This document shows, in pieces, positions 16,120-25,305 of a stretch of DNA of 64,000 bases. The position numbers were made by a program, and so were the translations under genes. The stretch is from NCBI RefSeq assembly GCF_001625015.1, contig NZ_LVWJ02000012.1, positions 36,277-100,276 on the forward strand, in the 5' to 3' direction. This stretch comes from Lewinella sp. 4G2. Lineage in GTDB: Bacteria > Bacteroidota > Bacteroidia > Chitinophagales > Saprospiraceae. Positions within the stretch are counted from its first letter, which is position 1; every line of letters starts with the position of its first letter. Under the pieces are notes generated by a model. The model worked only from the letters and a program-made list of their open reading frames with translations, was not told the DNA's origin and did no database searches.

Positions 16120-16806
16120 CTAAAAGTAAAAAGCGAGGGCGATAAACTGGCTGAGGAACCCAACGGTGTAACCCGTGTAGAGTTGAAAGTTATCGTGAGC
16201 CTTCAGCGCCAGACGCGCGGTACCCACCAGCCCGGCCAACAAAATCACGATCAGCGCCACCAACGGCACGCTGATGGAAAGGCTACCAATGTCAATACCT
16301 TCCCCCCGGAAGATCCAGGCGGAGATCATCGCCATTCCGGCCAGGCCGCCCATCCCGACGGCGTGGAGGCTGATCTTATCCATCACGTTGATCACGAAGG
16401 CCACCGCCAGACCAATGACTACCCCCAGCAAAAAGGCCGAGAAAATCGTAGGCGTCTGCGGCTCCTGGCTGAGGTTGTAGTAGATCCAGAAGTAGATGAT
16501 CATGACCATCAGCAGGGGGCCGATCCGCTCCATCTTATCCTCCATCATAATGCTACTCACCATGTTGAGGAGTCGCATGATGATAATGGAAATCACCGGG
16601 ATGACGGCCGTGTACAGCACCATCATCAGCAGCGTGAGCAGCGTCCGCTCGCTCCCAAAATCGTTGCTGCCAAAGAGAAAGGGCTTGATCATCACCAACA
16701 GCAAGAACATGTAGGTCGGCACGAACAGTGGGTGGAAGATTCCACTCACGATCAGTGCCCACAGAGGGCCAGGTAATTTTTTGCTGGGCTGGGTAGCAAG
16801 GGTCAT
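16120..16806 (-). CDS. PAP2-like integral membrane protein
   Basis: A 228-residue protein with about six membrane helices. Near the end it shows SLHAVGMGGLAG and, 60 residues later, NFQLYTGYTVGF, which lie where PAP2-superfamily phosphatases have their S-x-x-H-G and H-x(5)-D motifs; the first PAP2 motif (KxxxxxxRP) is not clear, the nearest being EDKMERIGPLL. I therefore read it as a degenerate or divergent PAP2-type lipid phosphatase, and activity is uncertain. The ATG at 16806 sits 4 nt after a consensus -7 box. It heads the minus-strand run leading to the aspartoacylase and nadD genes. Confidence 0.6.
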   Translation of the reverse strand: MTLATQPSKKLPGPLWALIVSGIFHPLFVPTYMFLLLVMIKPFLFGSNDFGSERTLLTLLMMVLYTAVIPVISIIIMRLLNMVSSIMMEDKMERIGPLLMVMIIYFWIYYNLSQEPQTPTIFSAFLLGVVIGLAVAFVINVMDKISLHAVGMGGLAGMAMISAWIFRGEGIDIGSLSISVPLVALIVILLAGLVGTARLALKAHDNFQLYTGYTVGFLSQFIALAFYF

Positions 16807-16810
16807 AAAT

Positions 16811-16818
16811 CAAAGGTA
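16811..16818 (-). promoter_or_regulatory. -7 promoter box of the PAP2-like gene
   Basis: On the minus strand this is TACCTTTG, an exact consensus -7 box, ending 4 nt before the start codon at 16806. Confidence 0.6.
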
Positions 16819-16842
16819 GCGTTTTGCCGGCCGGTGTTGCGT

Positions 16843-18792
16843 TTACCGGAACAGCCGGAAAGTCGTCCGACGGTTCTGTTCCCGGCCCGCAGGGGTGTCG
16901 TTGCCGGCAACGGGTCGCGCTTCGCCGTAGCCAAGCGTTGAGATGCGGGATGCTTCAATCATTTTTTCCCTCACGAGGTACTCCTTTACGGCTGCCGCGC
17001 GCCGTTGGGATAGCTCCAGGTTATCGGTCTCTTCCCCCACGTCATCGGTGTGGCCCGCCAATTCTACCCGGAGTTCAGGGCTGGATTGTAACGTGGCTGC
17101 GAGGCGGTCCAGTTCGGCGAAGGAGACCGGGAGGAGGTCCGCGCTACCGGAGGTAAAGAGGACGTTTTTGAAGGCGATCGAGCCATCCGTCTCGTTGGTC
17201 TCCACCGTTTCCACTTCACTGATTTTACTCAGGGCAATCTTGACCAGAAGCGGGTCGTTGGCAGTTCGCCCTTCGGCTACCGTGAAGCGTTCGGAAGCAA
17301 ATAAGTAACCTTCCCGGTCGACGGTAAACGCGTACTCCGCCCCGGCGGGCAGTACGGTGAGAAAGCGCCCCCGTTCGTCCGTACTGCGCACCTGCGGCAG
17401 CGCCTGATCATCCAGTGCCTGAATGCTGACTTCCGCTACGAGTGGCTGGCCGGTTTCCGCTTCAATCACTTCCGCAGCTACATAAGTTGCCGGGCGCGGC
17501 CGCAGGTGCGGTGGAAGTGGGAAAGACCAAACGTCGATCTGAATGGCCTCCGTCGTTTCATCGTAGTAACGCTTACTGAAATAGGCTTCCGTAGCTTCGA
17601 GCGGGATGAACATATTGGTCTCATTAGCCGCCGTATTGATGGGGTAGCCAAGGTTCTGAGGTGGGGAAAAACGGTTGTCAGCACCCAGTTTGGTGACGAA
17701 AAGATCGTCCCCACCAAGGCCAGGGTGGCCGTCACTGGTAAAGTAAAGCGACCGCCCGTCCGCCGCCCAGAAAGGATACTGCTCGTTGCCCTCAGTGTTG
17801 AGGGCCGTCAGCGGACCGGGTTTGGACCAACCGCCGTCCGGAAGGCGCGCGCTGATGTAGAGATCCGCTCCGCCGGTGCCACCGGGTCGTTTGCTAGTGA
17901 AAACGAGGTAACGGCCGTCCGCGCTTAGCGAGGGTTGCGATTCGTAGTAGTCCGTGTTGATGCCAAATGACTGGATGGCCGTGCCTGCCGTAAACTGACC
18001 CTCGCGACGGGTGCTCTCGTACAGGTCGCAGCCTTCGCGCGGGCCCGGCTGGTTGCAGCTGGCGTAGACGAAATAATTGCCGTCGGCGGAAACGGACTGT
18101 GCCCCTTCGTCGTACTCCGTATTGATGCCGGGAAGGGGAGTGGCTTCGCTCCAGGAGCCATCCGGCTGCCGGTCGCTCACGTAGAAATCTTCCTGCCTTT
18201 TCTTGACGCGGCGGGTAAAGATGAGCTGCTGCCCGTCCGTACTCAGGGTAGGGTGGTACTCAAAACTTTCCTTAGTGTTGACGCCTCCCACGACCGGTGC
18301 GGGTGAGAAGTCGACGGGGTTGCGGGCAATACTGTCCGCAATAATTGCCCGGCGGAGCAAGGTTTTTGCCTTGGCAAGTTGCTGTTCGCTACGCCCCTTC
18401 GTTTCCTGGTAGGAGAGATACTGCCGGTACGCATCGAGGGCGCCGGAGAAATCACCCGCCAGGCTGAGTACGGACCCTAATTCAGCGTACGGCCTCCCCT
18501 TGGGGTCGGGGGTGACGCTGATGCCCTTGCGAATATCCGCGGCGGCGGCTGTGTACTGACGCCGTCCCTTCTTGGCCAGAGAACGGAGGTAGTAAAGTTG
18601 CTCATTGTCCGGCTGCTTTTCGATCAACGGGTTGAGTTTGCCGATCGCAGCGGACCATTCCTGAGCGTCGAGATCCATCCGGGCGGCAGCCAGTTGTTGG
18701 GTCTCCTTTTTGTTGAAGGTGTTGCTTCCTCGCTGCGCCGTTGCGCAACTGCTAAGGGTGAGGAGTAGGAAAAGGTAGAGAGGGAGGCGCAT
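16843..18792 (-). CDS. PorE-like TPR / WD40-like / OmpA-domain lipoprotein
   Basis: A 649-residue protein with a lipoprotein signal (LLTLSSCATA). The order of domains is TPR-like helices (about 30-140), PD40/WD40-like beta-propeller repeats (about 170-420, with TLSTDGQQLIFTRR, SVSADGNYFVYAS, SLSADGRYLVFTSK and WAADGRSLYFTSD), a carboxypeptidase-regulatory-like domain (about 430-515, TYVAAEVIEAETGQPLVAEV) and a C-terminal OmpA peptidoglycan-binding domain with ELAGHTDDVGEETDNLELSQRR. This is the domain order of the T9SS component PorE, which anchors the secretion complex to peptidoglycan. Bacteroidota also carry paralogues with this order, so identity with PorE is probable, not proven. Two copies of the dispersed word lie within it. 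Confidence 0.8.
   Translation of the reverse strand: MRLPLYLFLLLTLSSCATAQRGSNTFNKKETQQLAAARMDLDAQEWSAAIGKLNPLIEKQPDNEQLYYLRSLAKKGRRQYTAAAADIRKGISVTPDPKGRPYAELGSVLSLAGDFSGALDAYRQYLSYQETKGRSEQQLAKAKTLLRRAIIADSIARNPVDFSPAPVVGGVNTKESFEYHPTLSTDGQQLIFTRRVKKRQEDFYVSDRQPDGSWSEATPLPGINTEYDEGAQSVSADGNYFVYASCNQPGPREGCDLYESTRREGQFTAGTAIQSFGINTDYYESQPSLSADGRYLVFTSKRPGGTGGADLYISARLPDGGWSKPGPLTALNTEGNEQYPFWAADGRSLYFTSDGHPGLGGDDLFVTKLGADNRFSPPQNLGYPINTAANETNMFIPLEATEAYFSKRYYDETTEAIQIDVWSFPLPPHLRPRPATYVAAEVIEAETGQPLVAEVSIQALDDQALPQVRSTDERGRFLTVLPAGAEYAFTVDREGYLFASERFTVAEGRTANDPLLVKIALSKISEVETVETNETDGSIAFKNVLFTSGSADLLPVSFAELDRLAATLQSSPELRVELAGHTDDVGEETDNLELSQRRAAAVKEYLVREKMIEASRISTLGYGEARPVAGNDTPAGREQNRRTTFRLFR
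17388..17404 (-). repeat. Dispersed 17-bp word, C variant
   Basis: On the minus strand it is GGCGCTGCCGCAGGTGC and encodes Ala-Leu-Pro-Gln-Val in a loop of the CarboxypepD_reg-like domain. Confidence 0.7.
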
Positions 18793-18882
18793 GGTGGGGT
18801 TTGATGTCCGCGAATTTTTGCTTTAACGCCAGCGCCTGGGAAGTTGTTACCGGTTGGACGAAAGGGAGGTCTCCAAGCCGAG

Positions 18883-18916
18883 AAAGCCCCGCACGGAGTT
18901 TCCGGGCGGGGCTTTT
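18883..18916 (-). terminator. Rho-independent terminator of the TPR gene
   Basis: Stem AAAGCCCCGC / GCGGGGCTTT with a 13-base loop. It lies 43 bp beyond the stop of the TPR gene, and A/T tails on both sides would let it work in both directions. Confidence 0.75.
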
Positions 18917-18958
18917 CTAGGCCAGTATCTTCAGGCGGTGGATAGTAGCAGAAGCTGT

Positions 18959-19990
18959 TTAGATGGCCAGGGCCACAGCTTTAGGTTGTTCCACCGCGGG
19001 GCTAAAATCCTTGCCCGCGAGTTTGAACTGTTCGGCTGCCTTTTCCTTATGGCCTCCCTTTTCCAGGGCTTTGCCGTATTCGTGGTGGATTCGGGCAACC
19101 TCCGGTGCTTTAGCGTCTTCGGGAGCTACCAGTGCGTGCGCGAACGCCTTGTAAGCTTCGTCGAGGCGGTTAGCGTCAGTGAGTAGCTTGGCAAATTCGA
19201 AGCTTACCCGCCGATCGTAGCGTTCCAGCGTGGCGATTCGTTGCTTACGCTTGAAGAACATGTTGAAGACCCGCAGGGCATCATTGGGCCGGCCCAATTT
19301 AGTGTAAGCATCACCGAGACCAACCTGTGCTTGCCAGTAGATGGGCTGGTAGGGGATGCTGTTCTTCGTCACGGCCTCAAAATCTTCCGCTGCTTCCGCC
19401 CATTGTTGTTTGCGCACGTGAACAATGCCGCGCCCGTAGTGGGCTTCTGGCATCCGCGGGTTGATCTTCAGGCTCTTGTTGTAATCGTAAAGCGCGTCAT
19501 CGATGTTATTAAGGCTGAGGTTGGTGAAACCGCGGCGTTCGTAAGCCTGCGCGTGGTTGGCGAAGCGTTTGAGGACCTTGTCCATCATTTTGATGGCTTC
19601 GGCCTGTTGGTCATTCTGCTCAATGAGTTCCCGGCCCTTATTAAAGATCTGGACGGTAGTGCGCTCCGCCTTTGGTTCCAAGAGGTGGTGAGCTTCCATC
19701 TTACCCGCATTCAGTACCCACATGTTGAGGCTGCCGGCAATGCTGAATTCTACTACCCGTTGCAGGAGATTGAGCGTATTCAACCACTGGCGTTTGCTGC
19801 CAATCTTCACCGTGCGGGGCACTACGAAGGAATTCTCCTCTTCGATAAAGTGGCCCTCTGCCTTCAGCATGATGTCGTCCTTATAGAAATGTTCCATCCG
19901 GTGGACGTACTGATCGTGCACTTGTTTGAAAACGGATTCCTTACCGAACTCCAGTTGGCCCGCGATAATCACTTTGTATTCGATTGACAT
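18959..19990 (-). CDS. Tetratricopeptide-repeat protein
   Basis: A 343-residue protein without signal peptide or membrane helix. Residues 1-125 form an unrecognised alpha/beta domain (SIEYKVIIAGQLEFGKESVF) and residues 125-330 contain about five TPR units (AYERRGFTNLSLNNIDDALYD, HYGRGIVHVRKQQWAEAAED). TPRs are protein-binding scaffolds; the N-terminal segment recalls GTPase-associated roadblock-type partners only loosely. The start is the ATG at 19990; the frame continues upstream for 21 codons without a better start. The function cannot be assigned. Confidence 0.75.
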   Translation of the reverse strand: MSIEYKVIIAGQLEFGKESVFKQVHDQYVHRMEHFYKDDIMLKAEGHFIEEENSFVVPRTVKIGSKRQWLNTLNLLQRVVEFSIAGSLNMWVLNAGKMEAHHLLEPKAERTTVQIFNKGRELIEQNDQQAEAIKMMDKVLKRFANHAQAYERRGFTNLSLNNIDDALYDYNKSLKINPRMPEAHYGRGIVHVRKQQWAEAAEDFEAVTKNSIPYQPIYWQAQVGLGDAYTKLGRPNDALRVFNMFFKRKQRIATLERYDRRVSFEFAKLLTDANRLDEAYKAFAHALVAPEDAKAPEVARIHHEYGKALEKGGHKEKAAEQFKLAGKDFSPAVEQPKAVALAI

Positions 19991-20320
19991 TTCTATTAGT
20001 GGTTTACTACGTTTTTGGAACTGAAAACTAGCGGCGGGGCCGGCCAGGCACAAGGAGAGGCTACCGACGCAAATGCCACCGTAAGGAAACGATGCGCGTC
20101 AGCCATAAAAAAGGCCGGCTCGAAGGAACCGACGGATACAGTAAGTCGAAAAGTGGATGCCTGGAAACCGCCTACTTGGTGAATACCAACAATCGCGGGA
20201 TTACAAAAATGCACAGATTCGGAATGATTTCCTAGCCATTGAGATGCTAATTTTTGTTGAGCCCCTTTTTATAGCGGTTAACGCGGCTTTATTGTTTACT
20301 CGCTGCGTCAATACAAATAA
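19991..20320. other. Intergenic region without recognised features
   Basis: Between the TPR gene start and the ompA terminator. I see no consensus -7 box, repeat or coding pattern here. The promoter of the TPR gene must lie within it but is not recognisable. Confidence 0.5.
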
Positions 20321-20357
20321 AAAGGGCTGCCCGCTAGCGTTTAGCGGACAGCCCTTT
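20321..20357 (-). terminator. Rho-independent terminator of the OmpA/TSP3 gene
   Basis: Stem AAAGGGCTGCCCGCTA / TAGCGGACAGCCCTTT with one mismatch and a 5-base loop; the minus-strand transcript continues into a T run. It lies 20 bp after the stop. Confidence 0.85.
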
Positions 20358-20376
20358 GAGCGTGATAACCAACGGT

Positions 20377-22011
20377 TTAGTTAATGTTCACACGTTGCGT
20401 TGGCTCGGAAGCTACGGGGATTACAACCCGGTTCTCACGGAGCGTCTCACCCACTGGGCGGCTTTCACCGAAACCAATCATGGTCAGCTTGCTGGAAGAA
20501 GCGCCTTTTTCAGCAGCGTAGTCCTTAGCGGAGCTGGCACGACGCTCAGAAAGCGCTTGGTTGTACTCGTCGGATGCGCGGCGGTCAGCGTGGCCTTCGA
20601 AGCGGATGGAGAAGTTGCTAGCACCCGGCAGGGCGAGGAAGCGGTCAATCTCTTCGATGATCATGCGGTCGGGGCGGTCGAGGCGGGATACGTCCGTGGG
20701 GAAGTAAATGCGGTCGATGTCGATCGTGCCGATTGCTTCGTTGAGGCGGATGTAGGAGAAGTCCTGCCCTTCAAGGAGGGTACGGTAGCGAGCGATACGC
20801 TCGTTGAGGTTCTCGGGGCGGTCCGTGATCTTTGGAACGGGGCAACCGTTGCGCGAAGCGGGGCCAGCCTCGTTGGGGCACTCGTCGTCTTTGTCGGCGA
20901 TGCCGTCACCGTCACTGTCAGGGCAGCCATTGGTGCCGCGGGGGCCAGCTTCTGCGGGGCAGTCGTCGTCAGCATCAGCGATGCCGTCACCGTCGCCGTC
21001 GGGGCAACCCATGGTAGCACGTGGTCCTGCTTCGGTTGGGCACTTGTCGTCGCCGTCTGCGATGCCGTCGCCATCAGCGTCGGGGCAACCGCCGAGGGCA
21101 GCTAGGCCAGCTTCGGTTGGGCACTTGTCGTCGATGTCAGCAATGCCGTCGCCGTCACCATCGGGGCAACCCTTCAGGGTAGCGAGGCCGGCGGTCTGTG
21201 GGCAGCGGTCATCTTTGTCAGCTACGCCGTCACCGTCCGTGTCGGGGCAACCCATGGTAGATTCGGGGCCGGGCTCGTTGGGGCAGGCGTCATCTTCATC
21301 AGCGATGCCGTCTTTGTCAGTGTCTTTCTTACCGAAGCCGGTAGAGAACGTGAGACCGGTAAGTACGTAAGCATCGTCATCATCAGGGTTGGCGGAAGCG
21401 GAGACACCATCGATCAGGTCAGAACCCGTCATGCGGTAGGTTACGTCGAGGCCGAGGGAAGACTTCTCGCTGAGGTAGTACTTGAGGCCAGCACCAAGGG
21501 GAATGACAACGCCACCGTTGTCGTCTTCCTGGTCCTGAATATCCTGCGCGATTCTTGCGTTGGTACGGCCGTTGTAGTCTGTATCTACGTCACCCCAAAT
21601 GCCGTAAGCGACACCTGCACCTACGTAAGGAGAGAGGATTTTCTTGAAACCGTCGTCACCAAAACGCTTTGCAGCGAAGGGTTCGAACTCGAGCATCAGG
21701 CCGGGCTCGATGACGGAGGTGTTGGAGGTGAAACCACGGCGGGCGTTGTCACCTTCCGTTTCGTCACTTTCGAGGCTAGCGTACATCAAGTGAGCTTTCA
21801 GGGCAAGCACTTTACCGATACGGCGGCGCACGTTAATATTGGCGCCGAAGCTGGGCTGATTGAGGATAACGATATCTGGATCAATAAGGTCACCGGCCAT
21901 GGAGGCGGTACCGACCTTTAACCCGATTTCCCAAGGGTAAGGATTGCTGGACTGTGCGGAAAGGGATACACAGGAGAGCATGACTAAAGCAAGGAGTAAG
22001 TGCTTATACAT
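20377..22011 (-). CDS. OmpA-family outer-membrane protein with thrombospondin type 3 repeats
   Basis: A 544-residue protein. A signal peptide (LLLALVMLSCVSLSAQ) is followed by an eight-stranded barrel-like region (about 20-220), then six thrombospondin type 3 units of 27 residues each (pattern DxDGDGIADxDDxCPxxAG...GCP), and a C-terminal OmpA domain with RFEGHADRRASDEYNQALSERR. TSP3 units bind calcium through their Asp residues and make a stiff spacer between barrel and peptidoglycan anchor. The ATG at 22011 opens the signal directly. The repeats span about 20836-21332 at the DNA level and are a place for length change by recombination. Confidence 0.92.
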   Translation of the reverse strand: MYKHLLLALVMLSCVSLSAQSSNPYPWEIGLKVGTASMAGDLIDPDIVILNQPSFGANINVRRRIGKVLALKAHLMYASLESDETEGDNARRGFTSNTSVIEPGLMLEFEPFAAKRFGDDGFKKILSPYVGAGVAYGIWGDVDTDYNGRTNARIAQDIQDQEDDNGGVVIPLGAGLKYYLSEKSSLGLDVTYRMTGSDLIDGVSASANPDDDDAYVLTGLTFSTGFGKKDTDKDGIADEDDACPNEPGPESTMGCPDTDGDGVADKDDRCPQTAGLATLKGCPDGDGDGIADIDDKCPTEAGLAALGGCPDADGDGIADGDDKCPTEAGPRATMGCPDGDGDGIADADDDCPAEAGPRGTNGCPDSDGDGIADKDDECPNEAGPASRNGCPVPKITDRPENLNERIARYRTLLEGQDFSYIRLNEAIGTIDIDRIYFPTDVSRLDRPDRMIIEEIDRFLALPGASNFSIRFEGHADRRASDEYNQALSERRASSAKDYAAEKGASSSKLTMIGFGESRPVGETLRENRVVIPVASEPTQRVNIN

Positions 22012-22221
22012 GTGCGCTGAATTTGGCAAGTGAAATATAGATTTTTAGGATAGGTGGGGTTTCCCACTAACGTATGTACTATCGTAAATAGCCGAACGGA
22101 TGTTCGTTTACAAACGATACTAAGACGCAATTTTAGGAATAATTACGCTAGACAGGTCTAAACCAGCCTAACATTCTCACCTAAACACCCATTTTTCACG
22201 GTATTTGCACTATTTCCTTCC

Positions 22222-22779
22222 CTACCGGCGGTGAAATTTCACCAAATGGCCCGGCTCGGCCTCATTATAAAGCTCAAGAATCAGCTGCCCCCGTTGTCCA
22301 CCGGAATTGGGGAAGAGAATCTTAATCGGGTTATGCACGTACCCATCTTCCCCAAATAAACTCAATTGGTGGCGTAGCTTCGGAGGCAAGCGGAACTGCT
22401 TCAGCTCGGCCACGTCCGCCGGTAATGGTAAACCCCGATATCCCTGTTCTTCCAGGAAAGTGACGATCAGTGCGTAGGTCCGGTCTAGCCGGCCGGCGGC
22501 GAAAGAAATGCGGTAGCAGTAGCCATCCGAAGTGCCACCCTCCGCGACGGGACCCGCGGCGGGGAAGTTGTACCTTAGGCCATCCTTGACGAGGCGTAAG
22601 CCACCTGCGTTGGAATGTATTTTCACTTCGTCCAATTCCTCTACGTCGGAGGCAGATATACCGGACGGAGCGGCGGCCGATAAATTTGGTGCTTCCGTTT
22701 CCTCACGAAGGGTGGAGGACCGGAAATTAGCGATGAAGACCGGGCGCCTGGGGGTAGAGGATTTCAGGCTTTTGCCCAT
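22222..22779 (-). CDS. Hypothetical protein
   Basis: A 185-residue soluble protein that I do not recognise. The first 50 residues are rich in Ser, Pro and Ala and look disordered. After that comes a compact alpha/beta part with two acidic/aromatic stretches (SDGYCYRISFAAGRLDRTYAL, FLEEQGYRGLPLPADVAELKQ) and a basic end (LVKFHRR). There is no signal peptide. A consensus -7 box lies 30 nt before its start codon. It is divergent from the acyl-ACP thioesterase gene, 41 bp away, so the two genes share one short promoter region. Confidence 0.65.
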   Translation of the reverse strand: MGKSLKSSTPRRPVFIANFRSSTLREETEAPNLSAAAPSGISASDVEELDEVKIHSNAGGLRLVKDGLRYNFPAAGPVAEGGTSDGYCYRISFAAGRLDRTYALIVTFLEEQGYRGLPLPADVAELKQFRLPPKLRHQLSLFGEDGYVHNPIKILFPNSGGQRGQLILELYNEAEPGHLVKFHRR

Positions 22780-22808
22780 CTTTCGTTGCTTTTAGTGAGT
22801 ACTTAAAA

Positions 22809-22816
22809 CAAATATA
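22809..22816 (-). promoter_or_regulatory. -7 promoter box of the hypothetical gene at 22222-22779
   Basis: Minus strand TATATTTG is an exact consensus -7 box. It lies within the 41-bp gap between two divergent genes. Confidence 0.5.
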
Positions 22817-22820
22817 CAGT

Positions 22821-23576
22821 TTGTTGCGACAATCCCCCCTTCACGAACTCTTTTCTACTCAGGTACCCGCCTACGCCGCCGGGCCAGATGGTTTGCTGAC
22901 GGTTCCTTACTTAGTCCGGCTACTACAGGAAGCAGCCATGCGTAATACGGTACGGCTAAAGATCAGCTCACCTGAGTTGATGGAGGCGGAGGGCTTATCC
23001 TGGATCCTACGGCAGCAACGCATTACCATCCAAAGGTGGCCGCGAATGAACGAAGCCATCGATATTTTGACGGCCCCCACCGGGTTTGCCCGGGGCCTGT
23101 TGACTTACCGGGACTTCCACGTGCTGGACGCTAACGATCAACCCATCATATCCACCGTTTCGGAATGGTTATTGATGGACGTCGGCTCCCGCAAACTGCG
23201 GCCGATCCCCGACCGTATTCTTGCCCTACAATCCGACTTAGCACCCGCGGCAGCGCACCTTGAGCGGCCGAAGATCAAACTGCACAACCCAACCGTGGTG
23301 GATAATTCTACAACGACAAAGGTGAGCTACGGGATGCTGGATTTTAATGGCCACCTGACGAACCCCGTATTCCCCGAATTGATGTTGGAGCCACTCGGAG
23401 ATACGTTCCTAAGTAATAGAAAGGCGACGGAAATCACCATCTTCTTCCAGGCCGAAGCGCGGTACGGAGATGAACTAACGGCGGAAATCGGAGCGGGCAG
23501 AGACGGTGGCACCGCGCACTGCCTCAAGCGCGGCGAAGAAACACTGGCGCGGATGCTGACGAAGTGGGACGCCTAG
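22821..23576 (+). CDS. Acyl-[acyl-carrier-protein] thioesterase
   Basis: A 251-residue double-hotdog protein of the FatA/bacterial acyl-ACP thioesterase family, which releases fatty acids from ACP. The first hotdog contains PYLVRLLQEAAMRN and GLSWILRQQRITIQRWPR; the second contains TKVSYGMLDFNGHLTNPVFPE, whose DFNGHLTN segment carries the catalytic Asp, Asn and His of this family. The only usable start is TTG at 22821 (or 22824); the first ATG, at 22938, would delete the first helix. A TTG start with no leader of note is unusual and may lower expression. Confidence 0.85.
   Translation: MLRQSPLHELFSTQVPAYAAGPDGLLTVPYLVRLLQEAAMRNTVRLKISSPELMEAEGLSWILRQQRITIQRWPRMNEAIDILTAPTGFARGLLTYRDFHVLDANDQPIISTVSEWLLMDVGSRKLRPIPDRILALQSDLAPAAAHLERPKIKLHNPTVVDNSTTTKVSYGMLDFNGHLTNPVFPELMLEPLGDTFLSNRKATEITIFFQAEARYGDELTAEIGAGRDGGTAHCLKRGEETLARMLTKWDA
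23241..23256 (-). repeat. Dispersed word, partial copy
   Basis: Plus strand GCACCCGCGGCAGCGC matches 15 of 16 bases of the reverse-complement word. It lies in the linker between the two hotdog domains of the thioesterase (LAPAAAHL). Confidence 0.4.
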
Positions 23577-23591
23577 AAGGGATAGTTAAGT

Positions 23592-24491
23592 TTACAACGC
23601 AAAGTTGTTCCCGAAGAAGTAATCCAGCGCGGCCTTGCTGGCGTCTCCGGATTCGTAACCGGCGTAGAATGCTTTGATGCGTTGCTCGGAGCTGCCGTGG
23701 GTGAAGCTATCGGGCACTACGTAGCCCTGGCTCTGTTTCTGAATCTTGTCATCCCCAATAGCCGAGGCGGCGCGCAGGGCTTCTTCGATATCCCCTTCGC
23801 TGAGCAGATCAGTACGGTCGGCGTAGTGGGCCCAGACGCCCGCCAAGTAGTCGGCCTGAAGTTCAAGCCGAACGGACATCGCGTTGGCATCCTTCTTAGC
23901 CAACCGGCGGCGCGCCTGGCTGACCTGCTGGCTGTAGCCGAGTTGGTTCTGAATGTGGTGGCCCACCTCGTGCGCAACGACGTAGGCAAGAGCGAAATCA
24001 CCCGGCGCCTTAAAGCGTTGGCGGAGGAGATCTGCAAAGGAAAGGTCGATGTAAACCTGCTGGTCCGCGGGGCAATAGAAAGGACCAGTGGCCGCGCTGG
24101 CGAAACCACAGGCGGAACGGTCCTGACCGGTAAAGAGCACGAGCGTGGGCTCCTGGTAGCGCCGGTTGTATTCCTGGGGGAATAGTTGGCTCCAGATCTT
24201 CTCCGTTTCGCGGAGGGTAACGCCGACGATGCGGGCGTTTGGATCACTATCGTCCACCAGGCCACCCGTACTAGGGCCGGAAGCGGAAGGGGCGGTGACC
24301 GTTCCACCGCCATTGCTGACGCCGAGAAACTCGCCCGGATCACCGCCCAGGAGCATGACGATGATCGCGATGATGATGGAACCGAGCCCGATGCCACCGG
24401 CGGTCTTCGTGCCACGGCTCATGCCACCACGGCTGCGGCCGCCACGGCGGTCATCAATATTTCTACTGGATTCTCTTCCTTCGAGTTTCAT
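23592..24491 (-). CDS. YpfJ/KPN_02809-family zinc metallopeptidase
   Basis: A 299-residue membrane-anchored peptidase. A basic Arg/Gly-rich N-terminus is followed by one membrane helix (GIGLGSIIIAIIVMLLGG), a Gly/Ser linker, and a catalytic domain with VVAHEVGHHIQNQLG (HExxH) and the downstream Glu of RLELQADYLAGVWA. The family signatures FCGFA-like ACGFASAATGPFYCPAD and QVYIDLSF are present. Its natural substrate is unknown. The ATG at 24491 is used; the frame runs further upstream across intergenic DNA. Confidence 0.9.
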   Translation of the reverse strand: MKLEGRESSRNIDDRRGGRSRGGMSRGTKTAGGIGLGSIIIAIIVMLLGGDPGEFLGVSNGGGTVTAPSASGPSTGGLVDDSDPNARIVGVTLRETEKIWSQLFPQEYNRRYQEPTLVLFTGQDRSACGFASAATGPFYCPADQQVYIDLSFADLLRQRFKAPGDFALAYVVAHEVGHHIQNQLGYSQQVSQARRRLAKKDANAMSVRLELQADYLAGVWAHYADRTDLLSEGDIEEALRAASAIGDDKIQKQSQGYVVPDSFTHGSSEQRIKAFYAGYESGDASKAALDYFFGNNFAL

Positions 24492-24582
24492 GAGGATTGT
24501 TTGCTTGGGGTAAATATAACTGGTCGCCGACTGAAGACGGCCAGGCCATGCTTTAAGCTCGGAACGGTTGGGGCGCGATGAT

Positions 24583-25305
24583 CTATTTGGCGCCGTCCTG
24601 CAGGGCGAACACCTTGCGAAGCAGTTCGGAGGTGCGGGCACCAATGTTCTCGCGGATGTTTAACTCCTCGACGGCAATCTTGCGGAAGAGCCCTTCGAGC
24701 GCTTGCTCGGTGACGTAACCACCCAGGTCCGTGTTGACGGGTTGGCGGGTGAGGGGGAAGTTGTTGTAGGCATTAGCGGCGTCGCCCCAGACTTTATTAG
24801 CATCGTACTTGTCCAGGGAGTTATTGATCACCGGGCTGAATTCGTTGTAGAGCGCATTGTAAGTGGCCCGCTGGAGAAAAGAAGTTGCCGCATTGTCCTC
24901 TCCCTTAAGGATGGACATCGCATCCTGGATGGTCATTTGGCGGATGGCGTCTACGAAAATGGGGCCAGCTTTGCTCGCGGCATCCTCCGCACCCTGGTTG
25001 ATCTTGCGGAGGATCACCTCCTCCAGGTTATTGAAGCCGGGAACGTTTTGCAGTTTACCCGTGACCTTGCGTACTTCCTCGGGTAGTAGGATGCGGTAGG
25101 CCGTATCGTTGAAGTACCCTCCCTCCTGGCTCAATTCGGAGGCTCCCCGCTCGACACCCTTGCGCAATGCTTCTTTGAGGCCGGCACCGATATCTTCGGA
25201 GCTCAGGCCACCCGCCAGTACGGTATTCAGCGTCTGGTTGATCTGCTGCGAGGTGCAGGCAAGAAAAAAGAAGGGGAGGCAGAGGAGCGTGAGGTGGCGT
25301 AGCAT
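24583..25305 (-). CDS. DUF4197 lipoprotein
   Basis: A 240-residue lipoprotein (lipobox LFFLAC in residues 10-17). The family features are LSSEDIGAGLKEALRKGVERG near the N-terminus, an all-helical body (VPGFNNLEEVILRKINQGAEDA) and the segment GGYVTEQALEGLFRKIAVEE close to the end. DUF4197 proteins are common in Proteobacteria and Bacteroidota and have no established function. It is followed after about 90 bp by the peptidase gene in the same direction. Confidence 0.88.
   Translation of the reverse strand: MLRHLTLLCLPFFFLACTSQQINQTLNTVLAGGLSSEDIGAGLKEALRKGVERGASELSQEGGYFNDTAYRILLPEEVRKVTGKLQNVPGFNNLEEVILRKINQGAEDAASKAGPIFVDAIRQMTIQDAMSILKGEDNAATSFLQRATYNALYNEFSPVINNSLDKYDANKVWGDAANAYNNFPLTRQPVNTDLGGYVTEQALEGLFRKIAVEELNIRENIGARTSELLRKVFALQDGAK

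Noticed and set aside
20836..21332. Intergenic or CRISPR-like repeat
   Set aside because: The 81-bp periodicity is the coding DNA of thrombospondin type 3 repeats in the OmpA-family protein.
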